In this document: positions 32,901 through 44,421 of the stretch, one piece after another
How positions within the stretch are numbered: position 1 is the stretch's first letter
Layout of the letters: every line of letters begins with the position of its first letter
Source: Agrostemma githago
Lineage: Eukaryota; Streptophyta; Magnoliopsida; Caryophyllales; Caryophyllaceae
NCBI GenBank assembly: GCA_958450325.1
Contig: OY288243.1
Location: 37,562,678 to 37,626,677 of the forward strand
Length of the DNA: 64,000 nt
Direction: 5' to 3'
Program-made: the position numbers and the translations under genes
Notes under the pieces: generated by a model
Told to the model about the DNA's origin: nothing
The model's database searches: none
The model's input: the letters and a program-made list of their open reading frames with translations, nothing else

Positions 32901-35900
32901 CTTTTCACTTTGATTTTTCTCTATTCTCCATGCGCATGAATAATTTTCCCTTCTCCAAAAACTTTATGGATAAAAAGACCCTATTAAGTGAATCTTTTTT
33001 TCTTCATTCTTTCCACGGAGAAAAATCTCCATGGATAATGGTGCTCTTAAGTTATCATCAGTTTATTCAAGAGTCGGCGTTTTGAGATCGCTCTTAAAAA
33101 TTGTTTTATATATTGAATATATTCCTGGACCAATTATAAAAGTTAGGCTCTTTGTGACTGTCTTAATGAAATAGAACAATGTAAATTGCACCCTCCAATT
33201 CTTCTCATTTTGGGTCACTTCCTTGGAAGAGACTATAAAACCATGTTTATTTTTTTTAATGGAGATGACTTGACAATTGTAGTTAATGATTCATGTTAGC
33301 TGACCCCAAATCTTTTTGGGACTAAGGCTCTAGAACTTTTTTTTTTTAAATGGAGATGACTTGACAGTTTGTGATAATGATTCATGTTAGCCGACCCCAA
33401 ATCTTCTTGTTGTTGCTGTTGTCATTGTTGTTGTCGTGTTGTCTAAACCCTATTTCTGTTCCCACCTGATTCTTGCTTCCCCATTGGGGGTCAAATAGAT
33501 TAGGATTGGACATTAAGATTACGGAGGAGAGGGGGGTGGGGGAAGGGCGGGCCAAACTGACGAAGGAAATCTCAATGAAGGGGTTGATTTCAAAAACGAT
33601 CAAGCAAAGGGAGTTCACCTCTATTGGTGAAAGAGCTTCTCTTTGCGGTGGGATTTGCGATGGAAAGAGAGAGGGTAGAAGAGTAAGACTGAAGGAGGTC
33701 AATGTGTAGAAGGAAATTTAGGGATGATGGTGGCAGTATGAAGTTTCTCGGAGGAAGTAAATTAGGTAGTAGTCCTAGGGATATAAAATGTTTGAGTTCA
33801 TAATTTGCTAGACTGGGCAAATTAGAAAATCAGAAACTCGTCATTGTTACTGAGGGGATACATGCTTCCTCCTTTTTGATTTAGCACCGTAAGGATTGGG
33901 CACACAGTTTAAGAAAGAATTAAAAAGTAAGGGTGTTTACTTGTAGGGCACCGCACTCTCTTTCCTTAAATATGGTGAGGAGGGTAATATACAAAAAATT
34001 GACAAGGGTATTATGGTTGCTTAATAAGAAAAGATCGTTGTCCTTATTTAAAAAATGAGGCTAGCTAAAAGAAAGTCCCTTAAAATAAAATGGGGCAAAT
34101 CAAAAAGGTAGTAGTAGTAGTTTTTATTGAATCAATTACGTTGCTTTACTAGAAGATTAGCCTAACTTGTATTTCCTCTTTTTTCTTGAATAAGCCCCAT
34201 AGGGATTGGGCACAAAGATTAAGAAAAGAAGAAAAGGTGAGGGTATTTGGGGTCTTTAAATGAGGGTAGATAAAGGTAGATAAGGATAATATAACAAAGT
34301 TGCTAAGGGTAATATGGTCACAAAATTATAATAATTTTGCCTTATTGAGAAATGGGGTTAACCCAAAAAAATACCCAAAAAAGAATATGGGGATTATTCC
34401 AGGAGGGAGTATCATAAAGACTTTTTTTCACAATTTTTTTATGTAGCTTAGAGAGTTAATTTGAATTATGGGCCATCATCTAAGCACATGCTTTAAATGC
34501 TAATCTTATTCCTGTATTTCGGTATAATTGATTTACTCATTTGTCATGGGGTTTAAAGCTCGACTATTACATCTGTGACTATTACATCTGTGACGCAACT
34601 TATATTTAATCCGCTTGCAGCCCAACTGTATCATTTTGGCTATTTCTCCTGCCAATCAAGATCTTGCGACTTCTGATGCCATTAAAATTTCTCGTGAAGT
34701 GGACCCAAAAGGTAGTTAAAACTTTCCTGTTTTCTCTCGTCATTATATAATTTTACTTATACCTGTATATCCCTTTTTTGTCTGCACTTTCTTCGAAGCA
34801 CTTTATTGAGTTAAGTTCTCTGCATAATCCACGTGCTTTAATTGTATTGGCTTGTAAGAAATATATCCTGCTGGTTTTCAGTTTTGTTTCTTCTGGTCGC
34901 AGGTAGCTCAATGAGCTCTTACTGAAATAGTAAACCTATTACCTACAAATTATTGTCTTATTTCTTTTGGAAATTATCACGATCCTTTGAAAGGATACTA
35001 TTAACAACTTTTTCTTATGTGCATATAATTTATTTCCTACCCTGCTATTTTTGAGAGCCCTTGAGGCATGGTTACCGGATACGTGATTCGCTCGATTCGA
35101 ATTCATAATATGAATTTGCGATTCGCTAAAAATAGAGTATAATTCGGTATAATTGTAACCAAACATCATAATTCACTCTAATACGGATTCGGAATTCGAT
35201 CGAATCAATACACAATTCGTAGGGTGATAGACAGAATTAGGTAACCCTGCCTTGAGGCACTGGGCTGATGTAATATACTTTAGGGGATCAAGGGAATACT
35301 AATTACTAATGGATTGATCTGGTTGCACCTTTGGTTCACATATGTTAAGGGGAGAGGACCTTCGGAGTTTTGACAAAGGTTGATCTCATGGACAAGGGAA
35401 CTGATGCAGTTGATGTAAGTAGCTCATTAGAAGGCGTTGATTGTTTTGCAGTATTCCTTGTTTGTGTTTCAAGCAACATCCACTCAGCCCCCTTCACCAT
35501 GAAACAATCATTTCTAACTTGTTATCACTCTTTCCTTTACTAGATTTTGGAAGGTCGATCATATAAGCTGCAGTTTCCTTGGGTTGGTGTAGTGAATCGC
35601 TCTCAAGCAGATATTAATAAAAGCGTTGATATGATGGCTGCTCGACGCAAAGAGCGAGAGTTCTGGAATACTAGCCCAGAGTATAAGCATATGGCTAATA
35701 GAATGGGCTCAGAATTCTTAGCCAAGATGATGTCGAAGGTATCCTTCGTTTTACATTATACGGAGTATATAACTAGTGTAATTTTGAAGGCTTTCAAAGT
35801 TTTATAGAAAATCATCTATTACTTTTGGTCTGCCAAATATTTCAGCATCTAGAAAGCGTCATCAAATCTCGGATTCCTGGCCTTCAATCTCTCATTAGCA

Positions 35901-38900
35901 AAACTATTATTGATATAGAAACTGAGTTGAGCCGTCTTGGAAGGCCTGTAGCTACAGATGCAGGAGTAAGTATTTTTGTGCCTCATGAACATGATCTCTA
36001 TTTTCTTTTCTTGTTTTTACATTCTACTGGGTAGCAAGTATTTCAAAGTCTGTTGGATCTTTTTGTTATTGGGTACGGATGTGTTTTTTTGATGATCTAT
36101 AGTCTTGGGAGTGATAGCTTTTTGGCGATCTTTTCGTTATTGGGTATCAAGAACATTCTTAATGAATGTTATGAAAATGTGACAGATTTTTGGAAGTTAA
36201 GTAGATTTCTAATACCTACACGACTGTCTGTTCTCAGGGTTTGGTGATACTTATCCAATGTTTTGTCCGATTAGGTTAGAGATGGTTATGCCCCAAGAAA
36301 GTCATGAGTCCACATCATAACTTCCTTTACATGCGACAATTAATCGATGATTCTGATTTCTCTTCCACTGCTGATTAATGTAGGGAAAGTTGTACATGAT
36401 CATGGAAATTTGCCGTGGATTTGACCAAATCTTTAAGGAGCATCTCGATGGCATGTATGTTGATGTCTTATTTATATCATAACATTGCTAAGTTGTTTCC
36501 CTCTTGCTGAGGGGGGGCTTCTGAAATTGCTTCATCTTTATGTCGATAATTCTGCCTCTACAGCCGGCCAGGTGGAGACAAAATATACGGTGTGTTTGAC
36601 AATCAGCTTCCAGCTGCTCTGAAAAGGTTGCAATTTGACAAACATCTATCGATGGAGAACGTGCGGAAACTGATTACTGAAGCTGATGGGTACCAACCTC
36701 ATCTTATTGCACCTGAACAAGGTTATAGGCGCCTGATTGAATCTTGTTTGAGTTCAATTAGAGGTCCTGCTGAGGCTGCAGTGGATGCGGTATGTTCAAG
36801 AAACTAACAAGGTCACTTGTCAGTAGCTAGGTTATGACCTTGTGCTCACTGGCACTCACAATTTCGTCTTTAATTGCATGCAGCCCCTCTCCCACCACAA
36901 GTAAAATTTTGTTTTTGCTGTACTCTTTATAAGTGCTGTCAACTTGACACAATACTTATATGCTTCAAGAAGTTTTTATTTGCTATGTGACTGTGAGTGA
37001 CATGATCACTCAGACAACCAATTAGCTCATATGGCCTTGAATATGTTGGTCGTGGTTTTGTAACAGCTATTGTCAAAAGTGATTAGACTTTTCTTTTCCC
37101 TACATTTTAGGCCACTCATCTTTTTTGAGTCTGCTTAAAGGGTATTCTTTTGTTTGCTTGCTGTCCCAAAGTTGCTTTTTGACGAAGTTTTCTCCATAAC
37201 TTTAGGTTCACGCAGTATTGAAGGAGATGGTACACAAGTCTATCAGTGAGACCTCGGTAAATGCATGATTTAACTTATTTTTGTTCAATATTTCATGGTC
37301 TTGCTCTTGAGTGTCACTGCTATTTTTTATTATTATTATAAAATTAAGTTGACATCTCCTTACTGATTGTCTTCAGTGAGACGTCGGTCTTTATTCTTTT
37401 TGTTATTAATTGATGCCCTTTCTGGTTTGCAGGAACTAAGACAATATCCTACCTTGCGTGTAGAAGTTTCCAATGCTGCGACAGAGTCATTAGAGAGAAT
37501 GCGTGATGAAAGCAAGAAAGCGACTTTGCAGCTTGTTGATATGGAGTGTGGTTACCTGACTGTGGAGTTTTTCAGGAAGCTTCCTCAGGATGTCGAGAAG
37601 GGTGGAAACCCAACACATTCAATATTTGATCGTTACAATGACTCATACCTCCGTCGAATTGGTAAGCCGTTTATGTACTTCCCTGAGTCTTCTGTGAATT
37701 CCTAGTGTAAGACCAAGTTATATGTATGGCTGTTGTTTCTATACAAACATAAAATTGAACACTCCCACTTTGATGCACCAAAAAAACAAATATAAAAAAA
37801 ATTGAACACTAACCCAAAAATACATTGATTTTTCAATTTTAGTGATAATTGAGTTTAGAATCCTATTTTCTGATGTTACACTGCTGACCGTCTTTTGATT
37901 GCTGTTCACATTATACAGGAACAACTGTGTTATCATACGTGAATCTGGTGTGTGCGACTCTAAGACATTCTATCCCCAAATCCATTGTTTATTGTCAAGT
38001 ACGAGAAGCCAAACGAAGCATACTTGATCACTTCTTTACAGAGTTAGGTGGGAAAGAGGTGAGCAGTCTGCATCAGTTAAAGTTATCTATCATTCTGGTC
38101 TAAATTCTAACTTCTCCCGTCCGCAGATTTATCGAGTCATACCAAAATAGCTTCTTGGGGGTGAGGATGCTTGTACCCAACCCCCTTATCTCGTCACTTA
38201 AGGTGTCCCATGGGGCCAGTGGCGGACCCAGGAATTTAAGAGAGGGGGTTCTTTTTTAATTTTTTTTTTCCAGATACTATAAAAAATTAATTAAACATAA
38301 ATTTATCATGTCGTCTCATGATTACACATCGTTAGTTAAACTATACTCCGTAAATACTAAATAAAACCCAACTAAATTTTTCGTAGCTAATTTGAAATGG
38401 GGAAACACTATGAAATTTATTACATAATTAAGAAATAACGGTAAACCAACAAATAAATATTCTCTCATTTTCATTGATTTCTACCCCTTAAAAGTGACAT
38501 GGAGTACGGAGTATTTCTTGAGAAAAATAATAACGAAATCAAATAAATTGTTGAAAAAGGAGATGTGGAACATATCAATGGAAATGAGGAAGTAATATAA
38601 AAAAATCCCAAAATTAGGGTTACATGATGGGGAATTATACTCCCCTGTTTCATTGAAAGCTTTCATTTTTCCTTTTTTGTAAATTTCTTTGATAGCTTCC
38701 ACTTTCTTATTTGGTATCACTTTTCTCTCTTACCTAAGTGGCCCACCTATTTTACTCTCTCTACTTTTGAATATTTTATTATTTTTCTTAAAAAATGTGT
38801 CATTTTTTAGTTGGAACCTTTCAATGAAATGGAGGGAGTATATAATTAAGTTTGATTGATAAACAAACAAAACCCAAAAATTGAGATAAAAAAATACCCG

Positions 38901-39662
38901 AAATAAAGAATTAATGGTACACCAACAAATAAATACAGTAACATTTAAAAAAATCCAAAATTATGTTACACAATTTGGAGTTAACAAGTACTCCATAATT
39001 GACATCACAAAACAAAACCGAAAAATTGACATAAAAAAAGTACCAAAAAAACAAAAACAATCTAACTACAAGATTAGGATTCAAAATTGATAATTGAGAT
39101 AAGAGAATTTTAAAATTAGGTTTGAAAACTTAACCTTGGGAATTGGCAAAATTGAAAAGAAGAAAAGTGAAGAAGAAAAGACAGGCGACCACAAGAAGGC
39201 AATGGGATTTGAACCCTCACCAACTTTACCAAATACCAGCCTCCTAACCAATGCACTACTCTAACTCAGTTGCTCCTTATTCACTAAAAATTTACAAGTA
39301 TTAACAGGCAGTATTTTAAAAAAAAAATTGAAAAACCGAAGGGTGCGCACGTGGGGTGCTATGCGCACCCCTAGGTCCACCACTACATGGGGCTCTTGTG
39401 TAGTGTATGTTCTATTTTGCAATTGTTGAGAATGGAAAATGTATGATTGCAAGGATCAGTGGAACTGCAGGGCACACACTATTTCAATGTTTTCACCCTT
39501 GGCTGTAAATTTGATGTGCCGATTTCACTGTAGGCAAAGTTGCTGGGTAAGTTGTTGGATGAGGATCCAACAATTATGCAAAGACGTATAAACCTGGGAA
39601 AGAGATTGGAGTTGTATAGGACTGCCCAGTCTGAGATTGACGCGATTACCTGGGCCAAATGA
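29925..39662 (+). CDS. DRP1A: Dynamin-related protein 1 (phragmoplastin type), complete host gene
   Basis: Sixteen exons: 29925-30059, 31464-31527, 31646-31750, 31936-32037, 32383-32433, 32535-32596, 34621-34711, 35350-35414, 35544-35738, 35846-35965, 36384-36454, 36564-36789, 37206-37256, 37433-37661, 37919-38058, 39534-39662. All borders are GT-AG and phases agree, giving 611 residues, the usual DRP1 length. GTPase motifs: GGQSSGKSS (43-51), Thr70 in GIVTRRP, DLPG (143-146), TKVD (212-215) and VNRSQ (242-246). The stalk and GTPase effector domain follow, and the protein ends DAITWAK. No pleckstrin or proline-rich domain is present, as expected for plant DRP1. The start MENLISLVNKIQRACTALGD favours the DRP1A branch. 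DRP1 assembles on membranes at the cell plate and in clathrin-mediated endocytosis. Transposon insertions sit in introns 6, 7 and 15. Confidence 0.97.
32722..33046. mobile_element. PIF/Harbinger-like MITE in DRP1 intron 6
   Basis: A 325-bp element with complementary ends (GAGCGTCCATA / TAATGGTGCTC, imperfect) and TTA on both sides (32719-32721, 33047-33049). The interior is AT-rich with internal complementarity (ATCTCCAT...ATGGAGAT). TTA duplication is typical of PIF/Harbinger. Confidence 0.72.
33245..33440 (+). mobile_element. Two SINE-like 3' ends in tandem
   Basis: Two similar segments (about 33250-33334 and 33351-33440) share GGAGATGACTTGACA, ATTCATGTTAGC and GACCCCAAATCTT. The first continues TTTGGGACTAAGGCT and the second runs into a TTG-rich tail. 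That ending is familiar from plant SINEs such as the Au type. The 5' halves with polymerase III boxes are not recognisable, so these are truncated copies. Confidence 0.6.
33860..34118. mobile_element. Stowaway-like MITE (copy 1) in DRP1 intron 6
   Basis: The ends CTCCTTTTTGATTT and AAATCAAAAAGG are complementary. The interior shares TAAGGATTGGGCAC and AAGAAA segments with the next MITE at 34172, so both belong to one family. Exact termini are uncertain because a GTA repeat follows the right end. Confidence 0.6.
34172..34409. mobile_element. Stowaway-like MITE (copy 2) in DRP1 intron 6
   Basis: A 238-bp element with left end TTTCCTCTTTTTTCTTGAA and right end CCAGGAGGGAG, TA on both sides (34170-34171, 34410-34411), and internal sequence homologous to the MITE at 33860. 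The terminal repeats are imperfect, suggesting an old insertion. Confidence 0.68.
35067..35249. mobile_element. hAT-like MITE in DRP1 intron 7
   Basis: A 183-bp element with ends CATGGTTACC / GGTAACCCTG and a perfect 8-bp target duplication, CCTTGAGG (35059-35066 and 35250-35257). The interior is rich in GATTCG and GAATTC dyads. The 8-bp duplication and CA-start ends fit the hAT superfamily. Confidence 0.85.
38217..39385. mobile_element. Non-autonomous hAT-like element in DRP1 intron 15
   Basis: A 1,169-bp element with ends CAGTGGCGGACCCAGG / CCTAGGTCCACCACTA and a perfect 8-bp duplication, CATGGGGC (38209-38216 and 39386-39393). No transposase frame is present. It contains a nested Stowaway MITE (38640-38838). 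Near 39200-39270 the minus strand has a tRNA-like stretch with GGGTTCAAATCCC, possibly a captured pol III fragment. The acceptor of exon 16 lies 148 bp downstream and is intact. Confidence 0.85.
38640..38838. mobile_element. Stowaway MITE nested in the hAT-like element
   Basis: A 199-bp element with ends CTCCCCTGTTTCATTGAAAG / CTTTCAATGAAATGGAGGGAG and TA at both flanks (38638-38639, 38839-38840). The CTCCC start is canonical Stowaway. It must be younger than the hAT copy that holds it. Confidence 0.85.
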
Positions 39663-40276
39663 AGAGTTAACTAGTGACGGAGCTTTTTCGTGTGCCTCCC
39701 AAATATGAGTTGTGACATTCTGTAATTCTTTGATTCTTGTAATTGCCAAAGTCCCTGGGCATATTCTCATTCCTTTTTGAGAGCTATTATGGCTGGCTTG
39801 GCTTACTTCTGGATGTATTCGGAGCTTGTGTACTGTATGTGTTATATTACAGTGGTGGTGGTACATTGTAACAAACATCTTGGCATCGAGGGAAGGTTCT
39901 CTCCATTTCTTACCCATTCCAAATGCCCCCTTGAAATATGGATTTTCTTGTGAATGTCCTATACATTTTCTTGTGATTTGTGGTTCCTTCATTGTTATTA
40001 GAAGTTGCAGAAGAGAAATTTAGGATCGAAATACTAAATTATTGATTATGTTAAGTATTGGTTCAACTACTAAATTATAAATTATTGATTTTGAAGAATG
40101 AATTATAAAAACGTGTATAATAGTAGCCTTGTCACTATACGGTGTTGCGTAATTTTACATTCACAAAAGGCTAAGTGTGCTGTATTAGATGTGAATTAGT
40201 TTATTAGAAGGTTAATATCAAAACACGCAAGTGACAAAGGTATACTAAATACTACAGAGTATTAGGATAGACATTA
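39663..40276 (+). other. DRP1 3' UTR and downstream flank
   Basis: This follows the DRP1 stop codon. The first few hundred bases should hold the 3' UTR and poly(A) signals, though no canonical AATAAA stands out. The rest is AT-rich and ends where a MITE begins at 40277. Confidence 0.55.
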
Positions 40277-40890
40277 GGGGCTCGTTTGGTTCACCATGGG
40301 AAGATGAAGTTATCGGGAACTTTAAATTCACGTGAATTTGTATTTCATGGGAATTAAAAAATATTGTTTGGTTGTCATGTGGGAAATGACTTCATGCGGG
40401 AAGTTCTACACACCAAGGGGGACTTGGTGAGTAACTTTCTCATTGTGGATGAAGTGGCAATTCCCGGGAAGTGGACAACCAAACAACTCACTGAAAATGC
40501 ACTTCTGTAGACACCCGCATTTTGCCTGCTAGTGTCTAGCAGTTCCCGACAAAACACCCGATGATGATCGGACGCAAATGTGACTTAGTATACTCGAATT
40601 TGGGCTCGGAATCAATAATATCCGACGTGGACATTTAACGGAGTACAAATCTCTCAAAACCAACCTCAAATTCAGGCCCAGTGGGTCGTTCCGAGTAAAA
40701 TAAGACTAATTTGGGCCAAAACTGACACCGAAAATAAAAACCGTCTTCTGGCGACCGGGTCAAAACCCGGTCAAAGACGAATCCGTCCTCAAAACCAGCC
40801 TAGAGAGCTTCTAGAAGCTGGCGCCCAAGCTCAAAATTCAAAAAAAATCAAAGAGTCAACTCTTTCCTAAATTGACTCGATTCCCTTGAT

Positions 40891-41016
40891 CCACTCGATC
40901 GAGTGGATTGACCCACTCGGTCGAGTGGAGCCTCATAAACCGGAACAGACCCATTTTCAAAAGCACTCGATCGAGTGCACTAGGGCCACTCGATCGAAGT
41001 GCACTCGATCGAGTGA
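40891..41016. repeat. CACTCGATCGAGTG palindromes, first cluster of C 5' LTR
   Basis: Perfect 16-bp palindromes CCACTCGATCGAGTGG (40891-40906) and GCACTCGATCGAGTGC (40963-40978), with variants at 40913-40928, 40986 and 41001-41016. They lie directly upstream of the expected promoter. The matching 3' LTR cluster is 54043-54153. Confidence 0.92.
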
Positions 41017-41491
41017 CCCTAGGTCGTGAAGTATTCTCTATGCCCTCCAACCCTTCTCATTTTTCAGCTTTGTCTAATGCAATTCTACCCTACATTTCTA
41101 CCCTAATCCACCTAAACTCTCTACACTACAATCCTAAGCAATACTACACAAAAACCAAGCCATTTGGCCTTCAAAAAACCGACAAACACACACACACATA
41201 TACACACACACCATAACTTGCATACATCCTCGATACTCCCGCGTTCACGCCGCTATTACGAGTTCATTTCCGAGGCCTTTACTAAGCATGTATGTTGAGG
41301 GTGTCCTAAACCCCATCTCGATCCTTACTACTTCGTTTTTATTTACATTTTCGCATTGTTTATATTATAGTCGATTTAGTATGCTAACACTAACTTTAAC
41401 GTTATACTAACATTTTAATTCTTGTATACTAACTCTTTAATTTTCGTTACTAACCTCTAACATTTTTTTATCATCGTTAACGTTATACCGC

Positions 41492-41492
<1 letters not shown>

Positions 41493-41579
<87 letters not shown>
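41493..41579. repeat. TA dinucleotide microsatellite in C 5' LTR
   Basis: About 43 TA units. The 3' LTR has about 90 units at the same place, and this explains nearly all the length difference between the two LTRs. Confidence 0.97.
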
Positions 41580-41582
<3 letters not shown>

Positions 41583-42038
41583 TATCAAAATTCGGATCTA
41601 AATGCGTTTGACTATGACGATCGCCTAAAGTCCGTCTAATCCCTTTACGAGTAACGACGGAGGTGGCACCCTTTCGAGGAGCGCCGCCCCAATGTGCTCA
41701 AGGGTATGATGTGATCGTGGTCGATCATAGTTGAACGTATTTGACTCCATTTCTAGGATTAGTGCGAGATCCGTTGAGGCGAAAACCGACATCACATAAT
41801 CCGTTAGGATTAGTATCGATGTCGTGACGCGGAGGACTACAATCTTGTCACTAATCAAACTTTTCACTAAACAATAACATATTTTCCACAAAATTCCGAT
41901 AACGGTGTTATAATTGTATAATACACGATTATAATACCGGAAGCCGTGTTAAATCTAAATCATGCAATATTTCTATTTAACTCGGCCAACCATCGACTTT
42001 GAATAAAAAAACGAAACGAGTTATGCCTCGTACAGGTG

Positions 42039-42153
42039 CCACTCGACCGAGTGCCGTAGGCCACTCGATCGAGTAGCACCCCAAAAAAACTGGGCAGTAG
42101 CTACTTCGAGGATGCACTCGACCGAGTCCGTGCCCTGACTCGACCGAGTGGGT
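42039..42153. repeat. CACTCGACCGAGTG palindromes, second cluster of C 5' LTR
   Basis: Four copies (CCACTCGACCGAGTGCC, CCACTCGATCGAGTAG, GCACTCGACCGAGTCC, GACTCGACCGAGTGGG), spaced like the second cluster in element B (19867-19983) and in the 3' LTR (55273-55383). It lies downstream of the promoter. Confidence 0.85.
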
Positions 42154-43234
42154 CCTGTAGCCCAGAAATCGAGAGCTTTAATGCAACATTCGAGCCTCGT
42201 CTCTTTTTTACGACTTTAGTCGACACGTGTAAAGTCAATCACGTGATCCTATTTTTCAAAACCCATACATATCACAACACTTTAACGACTTTGATCGTAG
42301 TCTTTCACGATTAACCTTATATTGCCGACTCTTTAGTCGTGTCCAATATATGGCTAACCAATACGCCATTTTGCGATGTGATAAGTCGGGACAAGGCATC
42401 GAGGTTCGGGATCGGGCTAGCACCACGCCTAGGTCCCATACCTCCGTCCTTCAATTAATACGCAATATAATGCGTAATTAATTAAAGTTTGTCCGGTTAC
42501 ATGACTTACGGTTTAATTCGTATTTGTTGCATACGGGTCCGTTTCTAGTCTTTATATATTGTTTGTTTACATTTATGTCATTTATTCCGTTTGTTATTTT
42601 ATTTGTAATTTTTGTATTGGCCGGGTTGTATTTCCGCCAGTGTATTTTGTACGTTATTTATTTTCGAGCTTTGCTTATTTTGATGTTTATCGCCTTATAA
42701 ATGAACCTCGCATTCTAAATAACTTCGACAATAGTTAGATGCCTTAAATGATGTAGCTAACCAATAATTCGCATGCTTAGCCAAAAACGCTGTTTGCATA
42801 TCATTAAGTCGTTTTACTAGCGCGCGTACACGAGCACGAACGATGTCTTAGTAGAGGCCGCCATTGTGCGGGCGGGGTTGGGTGTCCTTAGTGGGCTTCC
42901 CAACACGTACCCTCACCCCTTACTCAGAACCTCGGTTTCCGGATGCCCGAAACCGTTGGCGCACGAGAGTCATTCTTTGCACGATACCGGTGTAGATGGT
43001 ATCAGTATCGCAATGCAAAGGGACGGGCTCCATAAACTCTTTAATCGAAGTGGGCCGTACTTTGTGTATAGCCCATGACGACATAGAGTGGGCTCGAATG
43101 GTTCTGAATTACCACAAATTCGGTGGCGACTCCAACTTTGACTTAAATTTCGAACAATCTTACCACGAGATTCATTCGCCAACCCAAACCCGAGCGCGAC
43201 CGTGTCGGGGTGGACCTACGTCATGTCCACAATT

Positions 43235-43252
43235 TGGCGACTCCGCTGGGGA
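43235..43252 (+). promoter_or_regulatory. Primer-binding site of element C
   Basis: TGGCGACTCCGCTGGGGA begins three bases after the 5' LTR. It is complementary to the 3' end of a cellular tRNA, from memory probably tRNA-Arg. It primes minus-strand DNA synthesis. Confidence 0.9.
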
Positions 43253-44421
43253 TGCCTGATGTACCACATGTCATCGGGGTTCCTAGGGCGAGTCTCGAAG
43301 AGAAATCGTTCGTATATTAGTGTGCGCGCATTAGTTTAATGATTCATGCATAACCCAAATTTTTGCCCGGGCCGGTTACTTGTGACCGACGTCCCACTAT
43401 ACCGCGGTGCATTCCTACATGGGTGCGCTAAAGACTTCGATGGCGGAACTTGTATGGGTTTTGCGGCATGTCCTAAGACCAACTCGGCTTAGGGAGTCCG
43501 TCCTGATTTACGAGAATGCCATCGTTGTTGGTATAGACCCTATTTTGACCGACCGAGACTTAGCATAATGCATACATAAGCGTCGTTATAATGCTTGTTT
43601 GACTACATGTTGCTTGGTATCCGTGTCATGTTTTTCAAAAACCGTCATTTCAAAAAATGCATCTTTCCAAAAAACACCAAATTTTGAAAAACCCGAAATA
43701 ATGTCCGTTTCGGGACCCGTCTTTTCAAAAATATCCAACTTTCAAAATTCGGAATGCCGCCGAAATTTAGGATCAACGATTTGACTCAAAATATCCTTTT
43801 TCTCTAGCCGGCATGCTGCCCGTTTTAATTCTCGAATTTTCGACACCGTTCCGATTTTCTGAATTTTCAAAATTCTAATCTTGGTTTTCGAAATTCCGTT
43901 TTCAATTTTCGAACTTTCGGAAATTCGCTCATTTTATATTCAAAATTCAAAACTTCAAAACATCCCACTTTCCTAGTAAATCTTCTTTATCATGGGACCT
44001 ACAGTTTATCCGTGTGTCGGGTCTTTGCATAGTATGTCGAAGGTTTATAGCGTCGAAACTCCGTTGATCCTATATCACGAGTTTCCCCCCCTTTCCCAAG
44101 TTCGCCTTATTCGTCAAGGCACGACCGACCCGCGTAGGGCATACCCTTACAACGGAAGGTCCGTCCATACACTCGAGTCAAAAGTCTGGGGAAAAGTCTC
44201 ACGTGGACCTTCCTTCGAACGGGATCAGGCCCACAAAGCCAAAGTCCTAAGGAAGTTATACCACCCATGAGTCATCCGTCTAGGTGTCTTTCTCGAGTCT
44301 TTAGTCTTCTTTCCTAGTGTCGCTTGGGATGTACTTTTTTATGTTTCCCAGATCTGGGTTCGGTTTCTGATTACGCGGTGTTCTTACAGACAGGCCACCG
44401 TCCACCAGACACAACCGCAAA
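43253..44421 (+). other. Element C leader
   Basis: About 1.2 kb between the primer site and the gag ATG. A TTTTCAAAA-rich block (43630-43970) matches that of element B. No supported ORF. Confidence 0.75.

Larger units (their letters stand above)
40506..43231 (+). repeat. 5' LTR of element C
   Basis: 2,726 bp. Compared with the 3' LTR it has a shorter TA run (41493-41579), an extra partial palindrome near 40986-41016, and a small deletion that removes the TATA box (TATTCTCTATGCCC at 41031 onward versus CTATAAATACCCC in the 3' copy). The R and U5 parts end GTCGGGGTGGACC...TCCACA. Confidence 0.93.

Noticed and set aside
33382..33820. ORFs on both strands in DRP1 intron 6 as a nested gene
   Set aside because: No domain, overlapping frames on opposite strands, and located in a repeat-rich intron next to SINE tails.
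39200..39275. A functional tRNA gene on the minus strand
   Set aside because: A B-box-like stretch is visible, but I could not build a full cloverleaf, and it lies within a transposon.
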